A DNA stretch of 24,010 nt from assembly GCA_964633825.1 (NCBI GenBank), contig CAZWHE010000050.1, positions 1 to 24,010 on the forward strand, written 5' to 3'. Below the pieces are notes generated by a model. It did not search any database and was not told where the DNA came from. It saw nothing but the letters and a program-made list of their open reading frames with translations. The translations under genes and the position numbers were made by a program. This stretch comes from CAZWHE01 sp964633825. GTDB lineage: Bacteria; Planctomycetota; B15-G4; CAYZWU01. Of this stretch, positions 13,663 to 20,424 are shown piece by piece (the first letter of the stretch is position 1; each line of letters begins with the position of its first letter).

Positions 13663-16600
13663 TCACTTCTTTTTTCGCACTCGGGCGATCCGCGATTCAT
13701 AAATCCGGTTGAGGAAGTCATAGATGACCAGTTCCTGAGCGCGCGCTGCGGAACGCAGCATTCGGTTTGCGTGCATGTGGATATAGCTCCAGGCCAGTTC
13801 CGATAGGGAGACCGTCAGCTCCTCGTTCCCCCCGGCGCTCTTCAGTCCGGCGATCACCGGTGCCAGCCAGTCGGACCGCCGGCTGAGAACGGCCAGGCCG
13901 GGCAGAAGCGTATTCTCCTCGTCGAATGCCGGATTCAGCAGGGTTTCCAGTTTTTTGCGCTCCTTCCGGAACTTCTCACTCAACTGGTGCTTCAAGCGGG
14001 TCGTGTCGGCTTGGAACTCCCTGCCGAAGGCCTCGCGAGCCCCCTTGATCACCTCGCGCTTGCCGTCCAGGCCGAGGCCGAGATCGGTCAGGAGCATATC
14101 GATGCCGCGGAACGCCAGCCGCCACCGGGCGTCAGCCCCTTTGTCACCGGATATTTTCTCGACGATCGCCAGCGAGGCCCGGCTGTCGGCATGGAAGAAA
14201 CGTTCGGCCAGGACGACGCCGGCCGCACCTCCGTAACGCTCGACTTCGCGCACGTAGGTGTCGTACTGCACCCGCCAGAGCCTGCCGTCCTCGAGGAGCG
14301 GAGCAGCCGCAGCCTGAAGCGCCGGCAGGACCTCTGCGTGAAGCATGCGTGGTTCGCCATGGATTCTCAATCGGATGTGCCAATCCGGATCACCGAAGCG
14401 GATGAAAAACCACAGATCCGCCGCGCCGGAGCGGATCGCCTCTTCGGTGACGGGTCCGACCAGATCGCGCAGCACCTGATCGGCTGTCGAGGTGCCGGTA
14501 TAGAGCTTGGCGTAGAGCCACTCCGAGCCGGGGGCGAATCGGTCTTTGATCGGCGGCTGCTTTGCAGCAGCGGGAGCTGGCCGTCCCGGTCCGGCAGGCC
14601 GGGTGCTCACGAAAGGGACGACCAGTTCGTGGAGGAATCGTCCTTCCGGTCCCTGAACGCACAGCCGATCGGGACCGGGGAACATCTCCACCAACAAGGC
14701 TTGTTCCCGGTCCTTGACCAAATGGACAAGAGTCTCCACGCTCAGCACATTGTCGAGGTCGATCAAGAGCTCGTTGTCGAAATCCAGGAGTGCGACGAAC
14801 CGCGGAAGCCCGATGCGGGCACGCCACCTTTGCATCTTCACGAAGCGAGCAGCCCCGCGAGCCTTGCCGAAGGCGATCAGCTCTTCCTTGTCGATTCTCC
14901 ATCGTGCCCGCGACAGCACCAGGCGGCCCGCAACCACACGGGGCAGGAAAGGCTCGCTCTCCAAAGCGCCCCAGTCCCAACCCAGCCCAGCAGCGGTCCC
15001 CTGCCCCTGGAGCATGCACAAGAACCTGTACACGCCTAGATTCTGGGGGTGGGCGATGTTGTGGGCGCTTGTCAACCTCGGAATGACCTCGCGTCCCAGG
15101 CTCGCCGAGTGCAGAACCACGCGACCTTCGGCTATCGATACCCGAAGATCGGTCACGGGAATAAGCCTGTCGCGAGGCGCACCGGAGCGGCCCAGAAAGG
15201 GAATTTCGTAATCACGCAGAACGGGGCGGGCGAGAATGTTCCCGATCCGTCCCTCGGGAAGATGTACGATCTCGGCGAACAGGGCACCGGGTGCGAGCGC
15301 CTCCTCTTCACGGAGGTGTTTTTCCACAAAACTCCGCAACGCTTCATCGGCATGGCAGAACCGCCCGAGCAGGTTGACACCCGAGGGGCCGGCGGCGACT
15401 TTGATGAGGAGTTGAAAGTCGCCTCTGTTCAGCGCCTCTTTCGAGGAAGCCGCCACGCTGGCCATCACGGCAAACGTTCCTGGAAGCGGTATCGGAGAGG
15501 TCGTTTCCACTTTCTCCAGATCGGTTTCGTCAAGGACGATTTCCCGGGCTCCTTCCGAAAGCGCCTGCCCGAGCTTCCTAAGAAGGAGTGCTTGGCGGGT
15601 GCCCCAGGGCAAGGTCTCCTCGCGGCTCGGAGACGGGAAAACGAGGCCCTCCAACAGGGGGGAGGACTCGGCACTGGGCATTTCAGACCGCTCGAACCCG
15701 ATGCCCACCTCCTCGTCCAGAACATCGTCGAGCGGTACTTCCCGATCCTCATACCGTGCGATGAAGGCTTCCCGGAAGTTTCTCATCGGATCCCGGCCGC
15801 GGGTATCGGTCAGGCGGTGCAGGATCTCTACGCCCATCATGATCTCGTCGACGACCTCTTTTCCCAGGGTCGCACCGGCAGCTGGTTTGATCATGTCGAC
15901 CTGGTAGAGCCGCGTCAGTTCGACCTTGGCTGGAAGGCTTTCGAGGTTCCGGGCGATGCGCCGGTATCGCTCGGGCTCGACACCAAGAACGGTGCGGTCT
16001 ATGGCATCCAGTTCACGTCGCGTTTGATCGAGTCGCTCCCCTGCTTCCTTCCCGGCCGGATATCGGTTCAGGTGAGTTACAAGGCCGTGGACCGGCTCGG
16101 GCCCGGTCACCGTGGGTGAGAGTTCGGAGACGAGGATCTGGCTGTCGATAAGCTCTTCGATGAATTCCAAGGATTCGGCGAACGATATCTGCGGGTCGGC
16201 ATCGACGATGGATTGGGCAAGATCCTCGGGGAGCGCACCCCCCTTCACCCGTTCCAGCGTGGTTTCCAAGTATTCAGTGGTTTCGACAGCAACCAAATGA
16301 TGAGAGCGAAGTTGATCAACAAGCCTCGTTTCCACATAACGCATGCGCCCGGCGGCGTGATAAAGGCTGGAGTTGGGCCGATATTGCAGGGCGTACTTCA
16401 GCGCGGGTGAACCGACCAACGCGTCGGTGAGTGAGCAGAGGTAGTCCATGTCGAGCCGTGTGTGGCGCTTGTACCGATCCCGTGCTTCGATGACAAGGTT
16501 CGACTCCGGGCCGATCGCGCCGACGGACGATCCGGCAAAGAGTCCGAAAGGGGTGGCCCGGCCGGCCATACGCGCGAAATAGCGAACCACGGCCCTTTCG

Positions 16601-16902
16601 ATCTTCCGGCCCCGCTCTTTCTCGGGATCGCGCAGCCAGAGCCCGATGTTCCGGTCTAGGCTGGGTGAAGCGATGAAAAGCCCTTCGCGCACCTCGGGCC
16701 GTGCCGTAATCGCTCTGAGACGGTCGCGAAGAAGCTGCCGGTCCTCTGCACAGGCCCGTTCGAGACGCTCGGAGTCGTCGAGCGCCCCGGGAGCTTCGAC
16801 GCCGTCCCCCCACCCCCGGAATTCTCCAAATGGGAGAAGGGGCGTGCGAAAAGCGAAAAAACCCGAGGTCCTGAATTCGGTCACCTGCTTCGGATCTGTC
16901 AT
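13663..16902 (-). CDS. lanB: Class I lanthipeptide dehydratase LanB, full length (1079 aa)
   Basis: LanB activates Ser/Thr in a precursor core by transferring glutamate from glutamyl-tRNA(Glu), then eliminates it to give dehydroalanine or dehydrobutyrine. Both domains are present. The N-terminal glutamylation domain has R111-x3-R115-x-T117 within RATPFGLFAG (matching the NisB Arg/Arg/Thr spacing), HTRLDMDYL at 147-155, GPSGVNLLGRF at 505-515 and HNIAHPQNLGVYRFLCMLQ at 614-632. A Pro/Ala-rich linker lies at about 765-787. The C-terminal elimination domain has FFIRFGDPDWHIRLRIH at 832-848 and YVREVERYGG at 883-892. ATG at 16902 is preferred, with GAAGG five bases upstream; a TTG start at 16914 would overlap lanC. 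It begins eight bases after the lanC stop, so the two are one operon. Confidence 0.96.
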   Translation of the reverse strand: MTDPKQVTEFRTSGFFAFRTPLLPFGEFRGWGDGVEAPGALDDSERLERACAEDRQLLRDRLRAITARPEVREGLFIASPSLDRNIGLWLRDPEKERGRKIERAVVRYFARMAGRATPFGLFAGSSVGAIGPESNLVIEARDRYKRHTRLDMDYLCSLTDALVGSPALKYALQYRPNSSLYHAAGRMRYVETRLVDQLRSHHLVAVETTEYLETTLERVKGGALPEDLAQSIVDADPQISFAESLEFIEELIDSQILVSELSPTVTGPEPVHGLVTHLNRYPAGKEAGERLDQTRRELDAIDRTVLGVEPERYRRIARNLESLPAKVELTRLYQVDMIKPAAGATLGKEVVDEIMMGVEILHRLTDTRGRDPMRNFREAFIARYEDREVPLDDVLDEEVGIGFERSEMPSAESSPLLEGLVFPSPSREETLPWGTRQALLLRKLGQALSEGAREIVLDETDLEKVETTSPIPLPGTFAVMASVAASSKEALNRGDFQLLIKVAAGPSGVNLLGRFCHADEALRSFVEKHLREEEALAPGALFAEIVHLPEGRIGNILARPVLRDYEIPFLGRSGAPRDRLIPVTDLRVSIAEGRVVLHSASLGREVIPRLTSAHNIAHPQNLGVYRFLCMLQGQGTAAGLGWDWGALESEPFLPRVVAGRLVLSRARWRIDKEELIAFGKARGAARFVKMQRWRARIGLPRFVALLDFDNELLIDLDNVLSVETLVHLVKDREQALLVEMFPGPDRLCVQGPEGRFLHELVVPFVSTRPAGPGRPAPAAAKQPPIKDRFAPGSEWLYAKLYTGTSTADQVLRDLVGPVTEEAIRSGAADLWFFIRFGDPDWHIRLRIHGEPRMLHAEVLPALQAAAAPLLEDGRLWRVQYDTYVREVERYGGAAGVVLAERFFHADSRASLAIVEKISGDKGADARWRLAFRGIDMLLTDLGLGLDGKREVIKGAREAFGREFQADTTRLKHQLSEKFRKERKKLETLLNPAFDEENTLLPGLAVLSRRSDWLAPVIAGLKSAGGNEELTVSLSELAWSYIHMHANRMLRSAARAQELVIYDFLNRIYESRIARVRKKK

Positions 16903-16910
16903 GGCAGCCT

Positions 16911-18218
16911 TCAATCACGCGGCGGGATCGAAACAAGCAACATCCGGTCCCACAACGGTTCGACGGGCGTTATCGCCGCAAGCAACGCCAGGCCGATGCC
17001 GGCTGTACCCGTCAGAAGTCCCGGATCATTTATCCATCGTTCTTCGGAGCCGAGCCATGCGGAGAATCCCGCGATCCCGCGGCCCGGCTTCCTCATCTCG
17101 AGCGCGCGCCCCAGCCAGAAGCGGGCAGCCTCTTCGAGGTCTTCCTCACCCGTCGCCTGGAACATACGGTTGAAGATATGGCCGAGTCCGGCGGCCCCGT
17201 GGCAAAGACCGGCGTCGAGAACGCCCATTTCCTTCAACGGGCGTTTCGCTGCATCGCGGGCAATTCTGATCGCCTCACTCTCCCACGCCGGCTCGCCGGC
17301 ACAGCGGGCCGCATAAAGGAGCGCGGCGGCGATTCCCGGATCGCCGTAGCACCAGGCCGATCTGGCCGGAACCGATTCGATGTCCGGCCCGGTGTGATAG
17401 GCGAAGTTGGAGCCGTCGCCGCCCGGCAGCTTCTGCGACAGCATCCAGCAAACAGCACCGTCGAGAAGGGGCCGGGCCTTCGAAACGGCCTGGCCCGCTG
17501 CACAGACCAGGGACAGGAAAGCGATCACTCCCGGAATCCCGTGGGCGAGTCCTAAGTTGTAGTAACCCCTAGGAAATCTTTCTCGCTGGCCGGCAAGCAA
17601 AAACCCGGGGAGGGTCAGCCAGGCGGTGCCTTCGGGTTTGTTTTCAGTCGCTTCGGCGAGACGATCGACAACGCTCTCGAGACATTTCTTTGCCGCGGGT
17701 CGCGGAAGACGCTCCAGTGCGTATACTCCGATCCCCACAAGTCCCACGATGAGATCGAACTCTTTTGTCCAGGGCGATTGAGCCAGGTAATCGAGCAACA
17801 CATCGTCGATCATCTCGTTGGGATCCTCAGTATCGGGATCGAAGAGCCGATCCTGGAGATGTTCGGCCGCCCAGGCGACTCCGGTGAAGCCGCTGTAAAG
17901 CGAGGGACCCATCTCTACCTCCGTCAGTGCATCGACGGCCTCTTCCAGAGACTGCACGGCCCGTTCCCGGTCCCCGTCCCGAGACCACGCCTGCGCAAGA
18001 TAAGTGAAGAAAAGGGCCTGCCCTGCCAGGCCTCCTGCAAGCGAAAGGGTCTCTACGGTTCGGCCGTCCTCCGGGGCGCCGCCAGGGACCGCGGGCGGCG
18101 GACTGCCGGGGAGACTCTCTGCAATGGCCAAAACCGCCTCCCGAGCGCGTTCTTCCGCCGTGCCAGCGAGTATTTTTTGCCAGCCCCGGCATGAATCTTT
18201 CGAAGATGCAGAATCCAT
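16911..18218 (-). CDS. lanC: Lanthipeptide cyclase LanC (435 aa)
   Basis: Zinc enzyme that adds Cys thiols to dehydrated Ser/Thr to form (methyl)lanthionine rings. Zinc ligands are visible as Cys290 in SAWCYGDPG and Cys339-His340 in GLCHGAAG. Other conserved residues fit NisC: Arg286 four residues before the first zinc Cys, His226 in LAHGIPG, and a candidate Asp155 in DLIVGLVG. Repeated GxxG helical-pair motifs (SLYSGFTGVAWA, GTAGIGLALLA) are those of the alpha/alpha toroid. Length is typical. ATG at 18218; AAGGG lies about 12 bases upstream. TATAAT (minus strand, 18270-18275) lies a short distance upstream and may give lanC-lanB their own promoter. It follows the precursor gene and precedes lanB directly. 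Confidence 0.96.
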   Translation of the reverse strand: MDSASSKDSCRGWQKILAGTAEERAREAVLAIAESLPGSPPPAVPGGAPEDGRTVETLSLAGGLAGQALFFTYLAQAWSRDGDRERAVQSLEEAVDALTEVEMGPSLYSGFTGVAWAAEHLQDRLFDPDTEDPNEMIDDVLLDYLAQSPWTKEFDLIVGLVGIGVYALERLPRPAAKKCLESVVDRLAEATENKPEGTAWLTLPGFLLAGQRERFPRGYYNLGLAHGIPGVIAFLSLVCAAGQAVSKARPLLDGAVCWMLSQKLPGGDGSNFAYHTGPDIESVPARSAWCYGDPGIAAALLYAARCAGEPAWESEAIRIARDAAKRPLKEMGVLDAGLCHGAAGLGHIFNRMFQATGEEDLEEAARFWLGRALEMRKPGRGIAGFSAWLGSEERWINDPGLLTGTAGIGLALLAAITPVEPLWDRMLLVSIPPRD

Positions 18219-18269
18219 GCGGCTCGTATTCCCTTCAGCTGACAGATCCCATCGCTGCCGTACCGGACT

Positions 18270-18275
18270 ATTATA
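18270..18275 (-). promoter_or_regulatory. Candidate -10 box for lanC-lanB
   Basis: A perfect TATAAT on the minus strand lies 52 bases before the lanC ATG, in the ~200-base gap between the precursor gene and lanC. No good -35 hexamer is found at 16-18 bases. It would let the modification enzymes be expressed separately from the abundant precursor message. Confidence 0.35.
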
Positions 18276-18419
18276 AGCAGAGCAGCGAAGCCGAGCATGA
18301 AGAAAGTCTGCCGGCCCCGCTGCGTCCGTTTCCCAAGAGCGTCTGGGGATCTGCTCTGGGATGATGATGTCAGCCTCGAAGCGTAAGGACAGGGCTTTCC
18401 TTTCGTTCCGAATCGGGTT

Positions 18420-18608
18420 TTACAGGGCGACCATCCCTCTTGTGCAATGCGCGGTCACACACGAGCCGCTGCAGGAGCCGCTGCACGATGAATGGGTGCT
18501 GTAGTAATTCGCCATGGCACCCCCTTCCACCGTCATCATTTCGGACCTATTGAGGGCCCGCAGGGTCTCCTTTTTCAACTTGAGCTTCCTCGTCTTTCTG
18601 CTTCTCAT
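18420..18608 (-). CDS. lanA1: Lanthipeptide precursor LanA1, Ser/Cys-rich core (62 aa)
   Basis: ATG at 18608 with AAGGAG six bases upstream; a longer frame to 18644 is not used. The leader is 30 residues and highly basic (RKLKLKKETLRALNRSEMM), ending VEGG, the double-glycine site for the C39 peptidase of the neighbouring exporter. The 32-residue core contains four Cys (42, 46, 50, 55), eight Ser and four Thr counted with the start of the core, and a striking SSCSGSCSGSC segment at 40-50. This is an ideal substrate for LanB/LanC: many dehydratable residues interleaved with Cys at a four-residue spacing. It sits immediately upstream of lanC. The product is inferred to be a multi-ring lanthipeptide of about 32 residues; bioactivity is unknown. 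Confidence 0.93.
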   Translation of the reverse strand: MRSRKTRKLKLKKETLRALNRSEMMTVEGGAMANYYSTHSSCSGSCSGSCVTAHCTRGMVAL

Positions 18609-18724
18609 GTTTTTCTCCTTGTCATGGCGGCAAGCAGGCGCCACAGAGACGCCGGGCCTACCGCAAGAATCGGGCGCAGCAATCTTCGGTTATTGATCCG
18701 AAGACGAACCATCGTCACGAACGA
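18609..18724 (-). other. Spacer between the two precursor genes with a small hairpin
   Basis: No gene is seen. On the minus strand, shortly after the LanA2 stop, CTTCGG and CCGAAG form a 6-bp stem with an 8-base loop (about 18685-18704). No T-tract follows, so this is more likely an RNA-processing or stability element than a terminator. LanA1 and LanA2 are probably cotranscribed. Confidence 0.35.
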
Positions 18725-18895
18725 TCAAGGATCAAAGCAGTACCAACAATCCCAGGGCCAATCGGAGAACTTCGCCATCGGCTTGTCGCCGTTGTTCCCT
18801 TGGGCACCGCCTGCCACCTTCATCAACTCTGTTTTGTCGAGAGCCCTCAAGGTCTCCCTTTTCAGTGTGAGTTTTCTGGCTTTTTTCTTTTTCAT
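18725..18895 (-). CDS. lanA2: Lanthipeptide-type precursor LanA2, Trp-rich core (56 aa)
   Basis: ATG at 18895 with AAAGGAG eight bases upstream, TGA at 18725-18727. The leader is again exactly 30 residues (KKARKLTLKRETLRALDKTELMKVAGG at its heart) and matches LanA1 at most positions, ending in Gly-Gly. The 26-residue core is quite different: it has one Ser (44), no Thr, two Cys (50 and 53) and ends FSDWPWDCWYCFDP, with four aromatic Trp/Tyr residues around the CxxC. At most one lanthionine ring can form (Ser44 to Cys50 or Cys53); a disulfide is the alternative. It lies directly before LanA1 in the same orientation. It could be a partner peptide, a separate product, or a substrate for another enzyme. 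Confidence 0.9.
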   Translation of the reverse strand: MKKKKARKLTLKRETLRALDKTELMKVAGGAQGNNGDKPMAKFSDWPWDCWYCFDP

Positions 18896-19136
18896 GGTTC
18901 TTTCTCCTTTCGATAAGAGCGGTGTTATGCAGGAGCCAAGCGACCCCTCTGGATCAGGTCCTTCGACCCGTTCCGTATGTTTTCGAGAGGTTGTCCATAG
19001 ACGTAGAGAAACCCGGACTCGAACCGGACGTGTTCTTTTGGAGAAATTTTTAGAACGCGGTTTGGCTTGAGGTTCTTAGTGGTCCTTTTCGTAAATACGG
19101 TGACGTTTGTCGGAGCGGATTTACGAAACGGACCAC
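18896..19136 (-). promoter_or_regulatory. Leader region before the precursor genes
   Basis: No gene is seen in these 241 bases. They should carry the promoter of the precursor genes. The part nearest the exporter operon is a long hairpin (19075-19140), and a tRNA T-arm-like segment lies at 19004-19028. No confident -35/-10 pair was found. Confidence 0.4.
19004..19028 (-). other. tRNA T-arm-like fragment
   Basis: On the minus strand, TCCGG-TTCGAGT-CCGGG forms a 5-bp stem with a canonical 7-base T-loop (one G-T pair). It is followed by TTTCTCT-A in the position of an acceptor strand and discriminator. No matching 5' acceptor strand, D-arm or anticodon arm lies upstream. It may be the 3' remnant of a tRNA gene left by integration, or coincidence. 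Confidence 0.3.
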
Positions 19137-19140
19137 TTAG
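19075..19140. repeat. Long imperfect inverted repeat at the end of the export operon
   Basis: Arms at 19075-19100 and 19115-19140 (26 bases each, a few mismatches) flank a 14-base loop. The arms share TTTACGAAA and GGACCACT. The right arm includes the stop codon of the membrane fusion protein. Read on the minus strand it comes just at the end of the exporter operon, but no T-tract follows. It could be a factor-dependent terminator, an mRNA stabiliser, or a small dispersed element. Confidence 0.75.
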
Positions 19141-20423
19141 TCGTAAGAAACTCGTTCCCGCGCTTCCCTGAACAGGAGAGACAATATCCTCTCTTCTTCC
19201 TTGGGAATTTCCACCGAGGCGGTCATCCCCAGTTCGATCTTTCCTTCCCGGCGTCCTCTCCGGAGAGTGAGTGAGTTCATCCCGATCTCGACACGGAAAA
19301 CAGTTCCGAGCGTTTCATGAGAAACGGCGTCGTGCGATACCTTCTCGAGCCAGCCGCTGATTGTTCCGTAATCGCGAAACGGAAAAGCGTCGAACTTCAG
19401 CCTCACCTCATGGCCGATTTTCTCTCTGAGAGGACCGGCATCCCGGTCGAATACATACGCTTCTACAATCCAGTCCGCATCTTTCGGCGCGATCAAGGCG
19501 ACCGTGTCCCCTGCCTGAACGACCTCGCCCGCAGATTTGTTCGTCACTTCGGTTACGACTCCGGGGATGGGCGCTGTGACTTCGAAATCATCCAGTTGCT
19601 TGCGTATTTTTTTCTCATCCAGTTCCAGCTCGTCGATCTCATGCTCCAAGGCGACGATATTTCTCTTGGAATCTTCGAGAGCTATCTGCCTTTCCATCTC
19701 GGCCACGGAGACCTCTTTTCTCTTGAGGTCGAGCGACTTGCCGAGGAGAGAGACTTCATGCTCGGAGGTCGTCAGAGTCGCCTTTGCGCTGTTCCGAACC
19801 GCCGCCGCCACCTGCCTTGCTGTGTCCTTTTGTTCGTACTCCACTTGGGGGATATCGCCATCCGACAGCAAACCCTTTGCACGCTCGTACTGAGCCTCGG
19901 CGTCCGCCAGCTTTGCTTCGGCTTCGATCAGCAAAGCTTCGGCTTGTTTTGCGCTGCTCTCCGCTTTCTTCACTTCCCACTCAGCCTGCTCGATCTCTAT
20001 TCCACCCTTTGTCGCTTCGAGTTCATGCTGCCGAAGCAGTTCTTCTCTGGACTTTTCCAGAAAGGACAGCTGCTGTCTGCCGGACTCGAGGCGGGTAAGT
20101 ATTTTTTCCAGCTCTGCCCCGACTTCTTTTCCATCGATTCGAAAAAGGACATCCCCTTTTTCCACCGCTTTTCCTTCCTTGACCAAGACGTCCTGGAGCC
20201 GTCCCCCCACCAACGGCTGCACCTTGACGATATCTCCTTCCGGGCGAACAACCCCGCGCCCGGGAATATATGTATCGACCCGTCCCAGATACGCCCACAC
20301 CAGCACGGCGATGAACAGGCTTGCCAAAAGATAGATCGAAGCGCGGATCCAGCGCGGGGAACGCCCGACAACAATTTCAGCGACCTCGCTTCCTTTTGTC
20401 AGATCGATCAGTCGATCGGTCAT
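19137..20423 (-). CDS. HlyD-type membrane fusion protein for peptide export (428 aa)
   Basis: Periplasmic adaptor that joins an inner-membrane ABC exporter to a TolC-like outer-membrane channel. After a short cytoplasmic N-terminus there is one membrane helix (about residues 26-48, WIRASIYLLASLFIAVLVW). A lipoyl-like half domain (GRGVVRPEGDIVKVQPLVGGRLQDVLVKEGKAVEKGDVLF) follows, then a long coiled coil (about 95-290), then the second lipoyl half (FEVTAPIPGVVTEV, AGEVVQAGDTVALI) and a beta-barrel. Start: ATG at 20423, one base after the exporter's stop (TGAGATG), with AAGGA upstream; the longer frame to 20507 overlaps the exporter gene. It implies a two-membrane cell. No TolC gene is in the window. 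Confidence 0.93.
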   Translation of the reverse strand: MTDRLIDLTKGSEVAEIVVGRSPRWIRASIYLLASLFIAVLVWAYLGRVDTYIPGRGVVRPEGDIVKVQPLVGGRLQDVLVKEGKAVEKGDVLFRIDGKEVGAELEKILTRLESGRQQLSFLEKSREELLRQHELEATKGGIEIEQAEWEVKKAESSAKQAEALLIEAEAKLADAEAQYERAKGLLSDGDIPQVEYEQKDTARQVAAAVRNSAKATLTTSEHEVSLLGKSLDLKRKEVSVAEMERQIALEDSKRNIVALEHEIDELELDEKKIRKQLDDFEVTAPIPGVVTEVTNKSAGEVVQAGDTVALIAPKDADWIVEAYVFDRDAGPLREKIGHEVRLKFDAFPFRDYGTISGWLEKVSHDAVSHETLGTVFRVEIGMNSLTLRRGRREGKIELGMTASVEIPKEEERILSLLFREARERVSYD

Positions 20424-20424
20424 C

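Noticed and set aside
16903..16914. TTG start for LanB adding four residues
   Set aside because: The ATG at 16902 has its own GAAGG site and avoids overlap with the lanC stop.
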